Positions 12,301 through 24,992 of a stretch of DNA of 64,000 nucleotides are shown here, piece after piece (the stretch's first letter is position 1; each line of letters opens with the position of its first letter). Below the pieces are notes generated by a model. The model was not told where the DNA came from and did no database searches. It worked only from the letters and a program-made list of their open reading frames with translations. Source of the stretch: Beroe ovata. Taxonomy: Eukaryota > Ctenophora > Nuda > Beroida > Beroidae. The translations under genes and the position numbers were made by a program. The stretch spans positions 181,100 to 245,099 of the forward strand of contig CAMPET010000100.1 of assembly GCA_946803715.1 (NCBI GenBank), read 5' to 3'.

Positions 12301-13276
12301 GATCGCGAGAGGATTTGACCCGGGGTCCTCTGACTGACACCAATTGTTGCTTGGCAATGCTTTATGCTAGGCCACTGAGAAAAGCCGAACAGACCTTATG
12401 ATTTCAAAACCCATTCTTTTATTTCAGATGAAGAATTTCATACGTCATCTTAAGAGGAAATTAAAATAGTGATATTCAAAAGTCAATCTTCGACATCCAA
12501 TATTCATTATTCAATCAATCAATCACATTTCTTCGGACAAAAACCCTACATCTCAAGTCCATCCTATGAACTTCTTTAACACCCAGCAATATAATCATTT
12601 CCTGTCATCACATATTGATCAAAATCACTTCGTAGTCATTACATATTTTACTGCCTGGGAAATTGGAAATGACCGATCATCACATTCTCAGCATGCGCTG
12701 ATAAGTCATACTTAACGAGGAGTAATTAGTGTAATAGCATATTGAGTATGCTTCGGTTTGCACACATTTCATCAAATCGTGAGAAATATTAAGTTCTGTC
12801 TAAATTATCAAATGAGCTGATGGAATGCACGTGCTGATTTTATAACCATCGAAATCACATACGATAAGATGTGAAGTTTGCAGACAGTGATTACATAATT
12901 GCCTCAACACTTGCATAAGAGAGGAGATGCGGTAAAATCTCAAGAAGTTCACAAGACACGCGCAGACACCTCGATTGCTCACACCTTAAAGCCGATTATT
13001 AAACAATTTCGAGAGACGCAGTGCGTTCCTAATATTCACAAATATGGCTCCTGGATTACGGGCAACACTGTCTGAGAGGGACAGGAACTTTGTGTGTGTG
13101 TGTGTGTGCGTGTGTGTGTGTGGGTGGAATGGAGTTGAGTTGTTAAAATCAGCGTGATGACAATACGCTCTTCACTCGTTATCACACACTATGACACACT
13201 GTATATGACGTCATAATGACGCATCATTTATTCAGGTGAGGCTGCAGCAGAAGAAGCCCCAGCCCCAGAAGCTTGA
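6336..13276 (+). CDS. NME8: Thioredoxin + triple NDK domain protein (NME8/TXNDC3-like)
   Basis: Seventeen exons: 6336-6429, 6530-6636, 6755-6826, 6907-7026, 7175-7223, 7342-7451, 7553-7680, 7799-7999, 8121-8239, 8589-8733, 8948-9055, 9879-10036, 10185-10437, 11088-11230, 11356-11445, 11870-11935, 13236-13276. They sum to 2004 nt, 667 residues. A thioredoxin fold with active site WCGHC (residues 39-43) is followed by an acidic linker and three nucleoside diphosphate kinase domains (about 163-290, 319-440, 457-590). The NDK histidine is present in all three (about H284, H436, H570), but the third has NAIHAPTD in place of NALHGSD. Human NME8 (588 residues) has the same order; the family works in outer dynein arms of cilia and sperm tails. 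The acidic, Ala/Glu-rich tail can end in two ways (see finding). Assignment is firm; orthology to NME8 rather than NME9 rests on the three NDK domains. Confidence 0.9.
12295..12390 (-). mobile_element. tRNA-derived SINE head or tRNA relic
   Basis: On the minus strand a box A-like 'TGGCCTAGC' is followed by a box B-like 'GGGTCAAATCC' at pol III-promoter order. The spacing is too long for a working tRNA and the arms do not fold cleanly. It lies in the last intron of the NME8-like gene. Confidence 0.35.
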
Positions 13277-16200
13277 GTCGATCATATCTCTTCCCTGACG
13301 GCCAGATTATCGACCACCCCTCTCTTTACATCAGGAGCAAGTGATGATCCATTGGAAGCGCTTTAAGGACTTGCTGCGTTCCAAATTACAACGTTTACAA
13401 CGTTGCGCAAACTTGTTGTAAAGACTAATAACTTCCCAAAATTTCCGGAATCGCCATGCTGAATTAGATCAACCGATCAGCTATAATGTAAGGACAACTT
13501 GACTTATATACTTACTCGACTCAGTAATGCTTGAGAAACACAGTTTTTGATTTTCGGTTTTTAAAGCATTAGTTATTGATGCAATGATGAAACGTTTTCC
13601 CTCTTTTTGGGAGAATCCAACGTATTTTGTAGTTGATATTTAGTATTTAAGCGTTTATTACTTTTATCTCTAGTTTTAAAAGCGTTGCTTATTATATTCG
13701 ACGAAAACGAACTCAATTTCTAAGAATATACCAGTACTGTTAGTGAATTAGGAATTTTGGGACGCACCTCCTCTACAAAGCAAATGCTGTCGTTCGTAGA
13801 ATTAATTTCCTGTCAAAACAAACGATTGATAAGAATTGAAGATGTATACGTCATTCCCCGTTTAGCATTCAAATTTAGATCTGATTATTTATTATCATTG
13901 ATGTAATGAATATGTATTTACCAGATTGGAGATTTAAACCCAAAGCATCAGTTTCCCTGATTATTGATTACACGTTGAAAATCACTGAATTTCAGGTAAT
14001 TTCGCGATGTTGACAGCATAATGTCGAGTAAAGTCTATGTCTAAAATCCATCTCCCAGATTTAAACAAGTGCATCCAAGGCATGTCTGGGATTGATCTCT
14101 GGATAGCATATTATCGATATCGGTAGTAGAAATCTCAACGTATCGGAGCCTCCATGTGACAGTAAAGTGTCAGGTGCACTGTACTGTTTAAGTCTGATAG
14201 AAATCGACTGATGTCAGTATTATACCAACAAGGCTCCTATGCATAATATATGGGCACAGCTGTACACTGTGTTAAAACCCAACTCTACTGGTACTACATA
14301 GGAATTGACAGACGTCACGCTACTGTGTCACTTATGTGCATGGAAAATGCTTGGGAACAGACCACCTTGATCTACCACGTGAAGAAAGGGCTCCTGGCAT
14401 TTCGTTCTAGAGAAAGCCCTGTAATTCACGTTATCGCAGCACTTACAGTGATCTAGCGGTCACTGAATTGTCCGTAGTAACACATAGCTCCGGCCATTCT
14501 TAGAGCAGACAGCACAGAGAGCTTGTGCAATCATTGCTCTAACTCTAGGAAACACACGGGACCCGGCATTACTCTAACTGCATCCCAATAACCATACTTA
14601 GAGAGGGTCGTTGTGAAACTGCTCGTGAAGACTCCATGGTGTACTTAAGGAGGGTTCACAAGGACCACTGTCCACACTTATCTTGATACTTTGACTCGTG
14701 GTTCAGGCTGGTACATCAACATGCTGTATATGTGGCAGTGACATAACGCACTCACCCAGTATGGGTAAAACATGACGTATGTTGAGTGTCTGTAGTAGCT
14801 TCCGGATGACATCAGCTGTCAATTCCCATGTGGATATGTGACACGTGATGATCTTCATGTACAGTTATATTCCATCACCATTACACGCCACCCCCGTCTT
14901 CATGCTTCGTAATCTTAATCAGTATCACTATATGCCATCATCCCCTTCATACGAACGTATTCTCTATCACTGTACAGTATTATAGTATGCCAATGCCATC
15001 ACCCACTTCATGCACGGTTCTCTAGTACCACTATATGTCACCCCTTATAAGGAGCGCCCTTCCAGTTCAGTCCCGCACTCAGTAGCTGTCAAAGTGTGTT
15101 TTCATGCGATGATGGTGGTGATTGGTGGTGGTGCATTTGGTACGTATCGCGATCGTTTGATTTGCCTCAAATGAGCGTCACAACATTCAGAGCAAATCCT
15201 TCCATTTGAGCAATGAACTTCAACCTTGCAGTTGCTTATCTGTTATCATATAATTATATTGCGCATTCATATATTGCAATGTACGCATCGATTTCCAAAT
15301 TCTTCACGTTCATAAGTTAAAGTATTCGTTCTGTAGTCTACGTTTAAACATGTTGATCTCAATTATCAATACAACAATCAGCAAAACACATTTCAGTATT
15401 TAGGTGTTAACTATCAGTTCATGAATCTAGTCGCGAAATCCTGAGTTGTCTGATCAGTTGTTTTGTTGTCATGTTGATCAATTAACAGCCATTATCGCTA
15501 GGCATTTGGATCAGCATAGCTATTGATTCTTATTCTCAAGACTGGTCGTCTAAACGAGAAAAAGATTCCTGGGACCATTTTGTATAAGGGCATGATCAAT
15601 TTAGCAGACGGAAAGAGTGGCAAACATTTCAAAGTCTGACAATTTTAAAAGCATTCCATTCAAGGAATTGCTTGTTGCTTCAATGTTTGGAAGTCATCTT
15701 GTCTCCTTACCGTTGCCAAATATAGTACAAGGATTTCCATCAAATTAATCTGAGGCCATTAATTTCTACTATATGAGCCCTAGGAGAAAGAGCGGAGCTA
15801 AGTAATTCATCTTTGAACCCTTGCAATTTGGGAGCACGCGCGGCTCAGTTTATATTATGTCCAAACACATTCTCACTGTCTACTTGTTGATGAAGTAGGC
15901 AGTCTAATCCCAGCAGTTTACGAGACAGATAACTCTGAATTTTGCGTGATATTGATAATTTGTCAAAGTTATTCATCGAATTTCCTGAAATATCATGAGA
16001 ATATTTGTTTGGACTCCTAATTAGTTTTAAACCATCATTATAAAATTATCGAGCGGGGAAACTCACTGATTTCCTTATCACCGTTCGTATTAAAAACTTG
16101 TCTGCCAGGTTGTCGATAGACTGGTTCTGGACTGTAAAACTGATGACTTGCCTAAACAGCCGATAAGGTACAAAAATTTAGCGCGTCTTTACTGATTTAA

Positions 16201-19037
16201 AGAAGCGGTGTGGTCGAAACTGAACCCTTCAATTCATTTCTTAGTTTTGTGTTAAAGTACTGGAGGTGAATAATTGATGTGTTGGTCAGCTTATTATCAT
16301 GCGGTAATTTAATTGTCTGACTTTTCAACGATTACACAAGTGTCAAGTCGCACTTTTTGGCGTTTTCACTTGAATTATACTGGTCAGGCATTTTCATGTT
16401 CGGTTTTTTGATTTCTGATTCTGCCCTGTTAGTGTATTACATATTTTGGAAGCAAATTCTAACCTAAATCACAGTCTAGAAAACTTCCAACATTAATCTC
16501 AGTCTAAAAATAAGACAATTTGCACCATCATTTGATTACGTAGCCTGGTTCGTGTCAACTATATGGTTGAACTGAGGCATTTTGATCCCCTGCTAGTGCT
16601 ACCACAGGCTACAGAGTAGCCTCCTGGGATCATTAAATGGGATTTCTGTACCACCACCATCGCACTCAGCCGGTGAGATTGAAGAGTCACTGGCACAAGC
16701 TGCAATGAGAGCCGATGTTAAAATACCGTGGAAATAGACGTCTGCCACCATCTCACTTCTCTTGTTCGCACCGTGGTCAGTTGAAAAGCATGCGATTGGC
16801 ACCAGCTTTTCAACATTGCCTCAAATATCTTCACCTCATGAGCTATAACATGCCCAGGTATTTGACTTTTCAACTGCAGGCGTTAAGGAATCTGTCTAAG
16901 TCGGTGACAGTTCCCTACTCGGCTGCGGTATGTTGGTCACCTGGAACTGCAGCTTTTCAAACTGCAGGACAATGACTCGTATATAGGTGTCAATATAGGG
17001 GAGTGTGACGTCACTATGCACTGTACCAGGGTCCATGTCACAGAGCGGTCTCGTTAACAGCGGATTTAATTATCCAGTGTGTAATTAGTGATAAGGTGAC
17101 AACGATGATTAGCAGTTGTTATATGCGACTTGTCACACTACCATGTACGTGCACATAGCGCGTCGCACATGACCCCACATGCGCATGATGAGAATTGCTG
17201 CAGGCCGATACTCACACACACACACATCCCGCGCCAGCTAATCCACTCTCCCTATAATTAGATTGGGGGAGGTGATGCAAGAGGGATCGTGAGTTAAACG
17301 CCAAGTGTTGAATCTGCTGATCCCTGTCAAGGAGAGAGATATATTGTAATGTTTGTATCTGCTTGTGTTAATACCCTCAACTCCCCTGCTCTGCCTGACA
17401 CAGTTTTCAAACCATGTTGGGAGGGCACGCTGTGCCGGTCAGTCCATATCTCGTCTCTTTCTTTCTCATTCCTGTTCAATATATCTGCTGTAGATCATGC
17501 GCACTGCACCAATTAACAGTTCGGATAGCTGTTCTAACAAGCTAACAGTGCACTGTACGTAGCTTGTTAGGCTGTATATAACATAGCTGTTAATATAACA
17601 TATGCCAAGGGAAGCCTGACTATCTCTTGGTGAAGGAGTGGTAATGGCACTGCCAGCAAGCTGTCCATTCTCCTGCACATGATGACCCTAGTGCTGGCCG
17701 CTCATACGGAGTGCACACTACTCACAAGCCGTGACGCGCCACACAACGCGATGTGGCAATGGTGGCATCCCCGCATTCCCCACTCAGCTACTACGGCATT
17801 GTTCATTTGTTAATATCTGTGCGGTATAATTTGCAGAGACTCGCACTCTACGTTCCGATTGTACAGTCATTATTTCTACCGTGTACGTTCCTCTGTGTAC
17901 AGCAGTTATGTTGACCTACTTTCGTTTGTTGCATGGATTTTTACACTGTCGATTCCTGCATCTCACTGAGTGTACAGATCATAGGAATTCTGCCATAGTC
18001 AACTATCAATGTAGCGTGATCGTTAGTAAGTTAGGGGCCGGCGCCAGCTTTGCTCGCCCCTCGCAACTATTATAGGTGTGTACTATGACACTTAGTCTGG
18101 TGGTTCAAAAGCCGGGTGTTAGCCTACAGTGAGCTTTGAGTAGCTGTCTCCAGCTGGTCTTGGTTTAAGTTCTGAACCACTCATTTTGCTGTAACCACCC
18201 TCTTAAGTAGTGGTGGGAGAAACGGCTAACAACTTAACCGACACTCTTATTGTACCCTGTTCAATTCTCATATTACAAAAATCAACACATGTAGTCTTAA
18301 GTCTTTTTAATTTCATTGTCCTCCGTATAATAAGAACTACCTTCATTTATAGTTTGTGTTGGTATTTGGCTCGCCAGACTACTCCTTTTTCTCAGAATAT
18401 TTGACAAAACCCAGGCTTACCTCTGTCTGAATAATTTGTGTGCTTGTTCCCATGACTTTCATCACGGTATTGTCGATTAGTATCAAAGCTTGTTTTTACT
18501 CCATACCATCTTGCCGTTGAAAAGTAATAATTGTTGCAGCAAATGACCGTGGTGCACAGCTGCTTGTAATCTGCTGCTGGAATGCAGCAGTCAGACCCTG
18601 GCACTGTAATAGCAGTTCCGATAGTGGAGATGGATATTCCATTTCTTGCTCTGAATTAGTTGAGAGCAGCTGCTATCCCACAGCTATAACACAGTCCATC
18701 TTGTATATTAGTGTGCTTTTTGACGCCGCTGATAATTTACTATGTGAATAGTGAATACGTGATCACTTTATCGTCCTTGCATTAGACAAGATTACCCTCC
18801 CTACCTATAAGGAAGCTTAAAGTTTTCCCTGTTAAAAGGGAATGAGGAAAAATAACCTGATTATTACACTCCGAAGTCCAACTACCGCTACTAGCGGCAG
18901 CCGCTAGTCACTTCACTGCAAAATCTGCATGAGAAACCTCATTCACCAGCTTCACATACGACATAATTCGACACCGGGCTAAGTGCCCCCAATAACCACA
19001 CTCAACCCATACACAGCAATATACCACTCAGATTATA
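13277..19037. other. 5.8 kb without a recognisable gene
   Basis: After the NME8-like stop, AT-rich DNA (probably 3' UTR to about 14 kb) gives way to sequence with only short chance frames. There are small CA runs (about 17,214-17,226). I see no splice-bounded exon with a protein-like reading. The right end should hold the promoter of the SLC22-like gene. Confidence 0.5.
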
Positions 19038-20973
19038 ATGTCAGATGGGACACGCAGCACAACCACCAGTGGTAGCAGCAGAGATGATAGCAAGGCACTG
19101 CTGAATGGGGACCACAAGCACTACCCAGTGGAGCAGTCATGCCCACCCGACAACCACAAGCCTCTTCTGAGTGATATCAGCCAGGAATACGAGGTTTGGA
19201 CACAAAATATAGGATCAATCCAGGAATTCAATATATGATCACTCACCAGTCCAGCTTGGGGCTCGATATTGTTGAAAACCTATAGTTTACTATGTATCCG
19301 AAGTATGGTGATTTGGCAGTCTCATTTCCCATACAACCTTGACATTTGCACAGGTGGATGATGTGTACAAGATCATGGGAACGAGGAGCAGAGCCACAGT
19401 CCTGATCTGCTTCCTGATAACCATATTTGGGGAGACGTTTGCCCCATTCGGCATTATAGCACCTCTACTTCAGGTGAAATACCGTCAACACGACACATTA
19501 ATTGTACATATCATTATCTGTGTTTGACGAATTCAGCTACAACGATCCGGTCTGTAAGGTTTCGACTCTTTGTTTTACATGTCGAAAAGCAAGGATCTTT
19601 TTTGCCAGACTAGGCAAAACCGCTCTGTCTTGACTAAAGTTCAATTTTAATGTCCAGTTTCAAGGATATGTTGCCTTGTGCCTCCAGCCGTTATAGTTGT
19701 AAATTTAATCGACAACTATAACCCTCTGACCGTCTGTGTTGCAGGATGAGATGCCGAAAAGGACTTGTTTGTCAGAGAACTGTTCCGACAGCGATATCTG
19801 TAAAGTATCTCGGAGTTCTTGGGAGTGGGTGAACAGACACAGGTAGGATCAAGGAAATAGGAGGTGCTTATTATTAAAACCTAGAGTATCAGACTCAGTT
19901 CAGAGTTACTTTCTAGTAACTACCTTCCAGCTCGGGTGACCACACCCATTCCCTTATTACCTAACCTAATTACCTAATTGCCTAACCCCTCCTCTTCTCT
20001 CGCAGGACTATAATCAGTGAGTTTGAGCTGCAATGTGCAGAGTCAATGTACACTAACCTGGCCAGTGCTGTGTTCTTTGTGCCTGGTATGGCAGTGGGAC
20101 TGTTAGTGGCAGGGTGAGTGTGAGGGAGTGAGGGTGAGTGGGGTGTGTACATGCACACCCCTGCACACCGTGATTAGGGATTATAGGGGTGTGCAGAAGG
20201 TCAGATTATATCCCTCCTCTCGATCCAGGCTGTTCCCATGGCAATTTTAAACACAGTGTTTCATTGACAACGCAGATTCTAGACCAGAATAATAGCATAA
20301 TTGACCGACTGACAGCAAATAATATTCAAGAATATCATCCTGTTTAACAAATGCTAGCCAGTTGCAACTATTCTGATTTAACAATGTTTATGTAACATTG
20401 TTCTACTACTGGAAGCTGATAATATGAACTGGGACAGATACTGTGCTGATGCGTGATAATTGTAAAATGATCATAACCAGCCCAATTAGCACCAATTATG
20501 AGGAGTTAATTATCAGTTACTGGAATATATATTTATATATGCACTGTTAATTGACATTCTTCACGTGTCATCACTCTCCTGCAGGTACATGTCAGACAAA
20601 CTTGGTCGGAAGATGACAAACATCATCCTGATGACTGGTTCAGCTGTCTCAGCATGTGCCATGGGATTCTCAGTCTCATTTGAGATGTATCTCACCTGCC
20701 AGACACTGTTAGGTGAGTATGAGAATAATCTCACCCGATACTCATATTCAGAGAGGAGTGAGGGGTTGTCACTTGCCATACTCATACCAGATATGAGGAA
20801 ACAGTCGGTCTGGACCTCTTTCACGAACGTTATTTGATGCACTTAAAAATTATCTAAGTCAAAATTTGAGTACGCGGATGTTATTGTTTTCCCCATCACT
20901 CGATTGAGCGAACTGATAGGTGTTTAACATTGCATTACATAGGCAATTGGGGCACATCAACAAATACATACAA

Positions 20974-21004
<31 letters not shown>

Positions 21005-24000
21005 GGGGGAACGGGAACCCATCTAAACTCCACCTTGTATCCCAAATCACGTGTATCAGCGTGCACGAAGTAGGCTCAGGACACAGTATACATTTCCGTG
21101 TATACCCAGTACCACTTCCCCTGATATTCTCAGATATACAAGGGTATACAATCAACAAACACGTGTGAGACAACACACTTTCTGTTGTACAAATAGGGCG
21201 TGTGCCCTGGCACTTGTTTACTGACACACGACTAACGTCCCACGTATTGAATTATATGCCGTCATCGTACAAAATACCTATGAAAGAACGGACAGTGGAA
21301 ATTCCACTAGACAGCATTACCAACATACGGTCGGTTTTGAATTCAAGACGGTCTTGAGGTGTTACCCAGGCTTTACAATACAGTGTTACATTAGTGTATT
21401 ACAGTGTTACTATGATGTTACTTGCAGTGTAACCATGATGTTACTATACAGTGTTACCATGACGTTACTATACAGTGTTACCATGACGTTACTATACAGT
21501 GTTACCATGATGTTATTATACAGTGTTACCATGATGTTACTATACAGTGTTACCATGCTGTTACTATACAGTGTTACCATGATGTTACTATACAGTGTTA
21601 CCATTCTGTTACTACAGTTTTACGGGCTACCACTATCACCATGAGTGCATTCTACTCCTAATTCCAGGCTTCACACTGGGAGGGACAATGGTAACCAGAG
21701 TACTGTGGATGTTGGAGTTCGTACACGAGTCCATGCGACCCTACGCCTCTGCGATATCAGTGAGTATCGGATACAGGGCATTAGTGTATCATAGAGATTT
21801 GTAATGTTATTAGCTGCTCATTAGTGCCTGTATTATACACACGCCCTGGCCCCCTTGTGTGTGGGTATATCAGTTGTATACGTGAGATTCCAGCGTGTAT
21901 TTAACAACCTAACAAGATGAACTGTCACAATGTGTGGGAAGAATGCCGACAGGATTATATGTTGTACAGGAAATTCAACTTCCGTTCTCTAAATCCCATC
22001 ATTTCCAATTTCTCACTCCCTCATAACCCCCTCATATCAGACTCCCCAATTCCCCTATCTCCCTAATCCCCCTCAGGCACAATTCTTCTGTTTGGGAACA
22101 GCCCTGGTCCCACTAGCAGACTACTACATGCAGGACTGGAGAATGCTTGATTTCATCATTGCTGTCTACTCCATACTATGCGGTATGTAGTGTCAACATC
22201 GCAACACGATCTGAAACACGTGCATAATACAATCACCCTGACCCTAACACGTGATATTCACGTTCCTATATCACGGTGATACCCACTATACTACCCAGTG
22301 TTTGTGATCTTGTAATTCCTATATCGTGGTGATATCTCCCAGTGTTTGTGATGTTCTGGATACCGGAGAGTCCTCACTGGCTAGTTGCCAACAACAAAAC
22401 CAAACAACTCCACAAAACCATGCAGAGATTGATTGATCTCAACAAGTCAAAACTGAATCTCAAGGTACAGAATCCTCAGCTTATGTAGCGTGCCCACACG
22501 TTACTGAAACGATGTATTGTGTACCTAGTAGTACTATACAAATGATGTACGCTGCACAATGCGTAGTGTACATCGTATTCATGCACAATATACACTGTAC
22601 ATTGTACAATGTACATAATACTTATTACATTGTAGAACGTACATCATACCATGTACATTGTTCATCATAGGGATCATACCACGTACATAGTACATTTTTC
22701 CCAGGACATAAAGATTATCGCAGTTCCAAAACACAAGGAATCAGGGAACATCTGCATCATATTCTCGGACATCAGAACACTGTTCATTGTACTAGGACTG
22801 ATATACCAGTGGTTCCTAACCAGTTTCCTCTACTACGGGTTTTTCCACATGGTGGGCACGCTCAACGGAACAGCTCACTGGAATATCGCTATCATGGGAA
22901 TACTAGAGGTTACCATACTGAGATCCATAGTGATATTTGACCAATTGATACGTTTCTACAATTTGCGCAGTTTTGTGACCCCCTTACATTGTATCCTCAC
23001 ATTAAGACACCATGGTAACCCTAGCATGATACCATGGTGACCCTATCATGGTACACCATGGTAACCCTAGCATGGTACACCATGGTAACCTTAGCATGGT
23101 ACACCATGGTAACCCTATCATGGTACACCATGGTAACCATGGCAATCTCTCAGTGTAAGACCATGACCACTCCCCCCGCAGGGCCCCTGTCTGATTGTAG
23201 CTGGACTGGTCACGACCAAGCTGGGCAGGAAGAAGACCATGATGTCACTGCTCGTCATAGTGATCATCACGTGTCTTGTCTCACTGTCAAACATATCCAT
23301 TTCCACGGGATGGGACCTCAGGTATACGACACATGTTACAAATACCATCATGTACACTGTATAGTGTATACAGTGTAGATCATGTATACTTGTACACTGT
23401 AACGGATGTACAGTGTACACTGTACTCTATACACACTGTTAACAGGACGTCACTCCTGTGTAATACTGTAAACAGGACAGGTCCCCCTGTGTCACACGTG
23501 AACAGTTGAGTCCGTTTGTTTTCCTGCACACCACTACGTGCGTATGAGCAATGAGCAATGAGCAATGAGCATTGACCACATGCCAAAAGCCACTCAGGCA
23601 CATCTTGTGGCCTTCATGAACGGAAAGCTGATCATTGGGATCACATTCGAGTTGGTGTCTAATGTGTACAACGGATGAACAATACCTCCTATAACATGTC
23701 TAGATCAACACTCTATGAGATGTACAATGTTAAACAAGGTGATGACAGAAATCTCAACTGACAAATGCTTTCCAATTTTCAGGCGGATTTTCTCACTAAT
23801 AGGTTCGAAAGCGGGTAGTGGCCCCATGTTCTTCGTTGTCTACATCATAACTCTTGAGGTGAGGATTCTCATCGGGTGATGTCATGTTCCTAATTATCTA
23901 ATTATCACAATGACACATTATCCCACGCAGCCCTGCATTTACATCATTGTGTAGACTGTTATATCAGGCAGCTAGCAGGAATGTTAAAATACTACAAAAC

Positions 24001-24442
24001 GTTCTATTTTCAGACGATGCCCACATCAATCAGATCAATAGGAATGTGCACGTGCAGCCTCGTTGCGCGGCTCGGTGCAGCCTCCCCTCCCTTCTTCCTA
24101 GACCTGTGTCTGTCAGTGCAGGGAACACTGCCCAACCTACACTACCTGGTGTACATAGCACTATGTGTCGTGGGGGTGGTAATCACGTGGTTCCTCCCTG
24201 AGACCAAGGGTACCACCCTCAAACAAACACTTGCAGCAAGTGATGCCATCAAACGTACCAGAGTAAACGTACCTGACGTACCATCATGCCCGCCAATGAA
24301 CACTGACAAACCTGTCAAGAAAAGTGGTGATCCTCTATCTAAGGATAAACCTACCTTTGATAATTTAAATCTAGTGAAAGAGGAGGAGTCAGTAAATGGA
24401 TCATATCTCAGTAGGACAAACCATTCAGATGATCTTATCTAG
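19038..24442 (+). CDS. SLC22-type organic ion transporter (MFS)
   Basis: Twelve exons: 19038-19193, 19354-19473, 19745-19842, 20006-20113, 20585-20712, 21668-21759, 22077-22182, 22343-22464, 22705-22908, 23182-23321, 23783-23858, 24014-24442. They sum to 1779 nt, 592 residues, close to the 550 usual for the family. Seen in order: a Ser/Thr-rich cytoplasmic N-terminus; TM1; a Cys-rich outer loop ending in an 'I.EFELQC' segment as in SLC22; the MFS signature GYMSDKLGRK; the SLC22 motif PESPHWL after TM6; a second TKLGRK; and LPETKG near the end. A hydrophilic tail of about 80 residues follows. It should move organic cations, anions or zwitterions across the plasma membrane; the substrate cannot be told. 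It converges on SLU7, with 550 bp between stops. Confidence 0.9.
20970..21004. repeat. CA-rich microsatellite
   Basis: An interrupted (CA)n tract in intron 5 of the SLC22-like gene. Confidence 0.8.
21380..21612. repeat. 24 bp minisatellite in SLC22-like intron 5
   Basis: About nine units of 'cagtgttaccatgatgttac' plus 'tata' (with A/C variants) run head to tail. Because 24 is a multiple of three, several frames on both strands stay open, but they are not genes. Confidence 0.9.
22505..22690. repeat. TGTACA-rich palindromic tract, SLC22-like intron 8
   Basis: The tract is dense in TGTACA/GTACAT. It includes a perfect 20 bp palindrome at 22596-22615 (TGTACATTGTACAATGTACA). Related tracts lie at about 23,335-23,430, 40,855-40,930 and 52,960-53,215. 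Confidence 0.75.
23031..23140. repeat. 24 bp minisatellite in SLC22-like intron 9
   Basis: About 4.5 units of 'accatggtaaccctagcatg' plus 'gtac'. The reverse complement shares GTTACCATG and the 24 bp period with the intron 5 array. Confidence 0.85.
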
Positions 24443-24992
24443 AGATTATTCAGTATTTGACATAGCTGTTGATGTTGTTATTATGTTTTATTATTTGATA
24501 TTGACAGATAAATTTTGAATTTATGTATATCATTGTTAATTAAGTTTCCATTCAGGTTTATTGAAATACAGATTTTTCTTGTAAAACTTTTGCTGCTATC
24601 TTTAAAAAAGTTGCTCCTTTGGAAGCAAGATGAATGATTCCATTTCAAGAAGTGTTGAAAACCGCTGCTTTTGAGAGCAAAATTCTTATATTAATTGACG
24701 AATTTTCAATTTTTGAGAAATATGTATCTTTTCTGTCATGTTATGACCAATTTTCTTAATAGGACGACAACCGCTGTGACGAAATTTGTGGTGAACTCTT
24801 GAAAATTCAGATTGGGGTCTTGTAAACGTATTCTGAGTTGCAACATACAGTACCGAGCAATATTAGGTTAATTTTAAAACTCATATAACTGTTCGAACTC
24901 GTCTACCTCTCTGCATGAGTCTCCCAGCCTATTTTCAGGTGGTGTTGTTGTCAGGTTGTGTGGTTGTCAGGACTGACAACACATCAGGCGTA

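Noticed and set aside
12295-12390. A functional tRNA gene
   Set aside because: Box-like motifs are present but too far apart, and no cloverleaf can be drawn.
14250-14456. A 68-residue frame between NME8 and SLC22
   Set aside because: No splice context, no family resemblance, and typical of chance frames in noncoding DNA.
21354-21661. Open frames on both strands with repeated YSVTMMLL/IQCYHDVT
   Set aside because: They come from the 24 bp minisatellite, whose period keeps every frame open; they lie in an intron.
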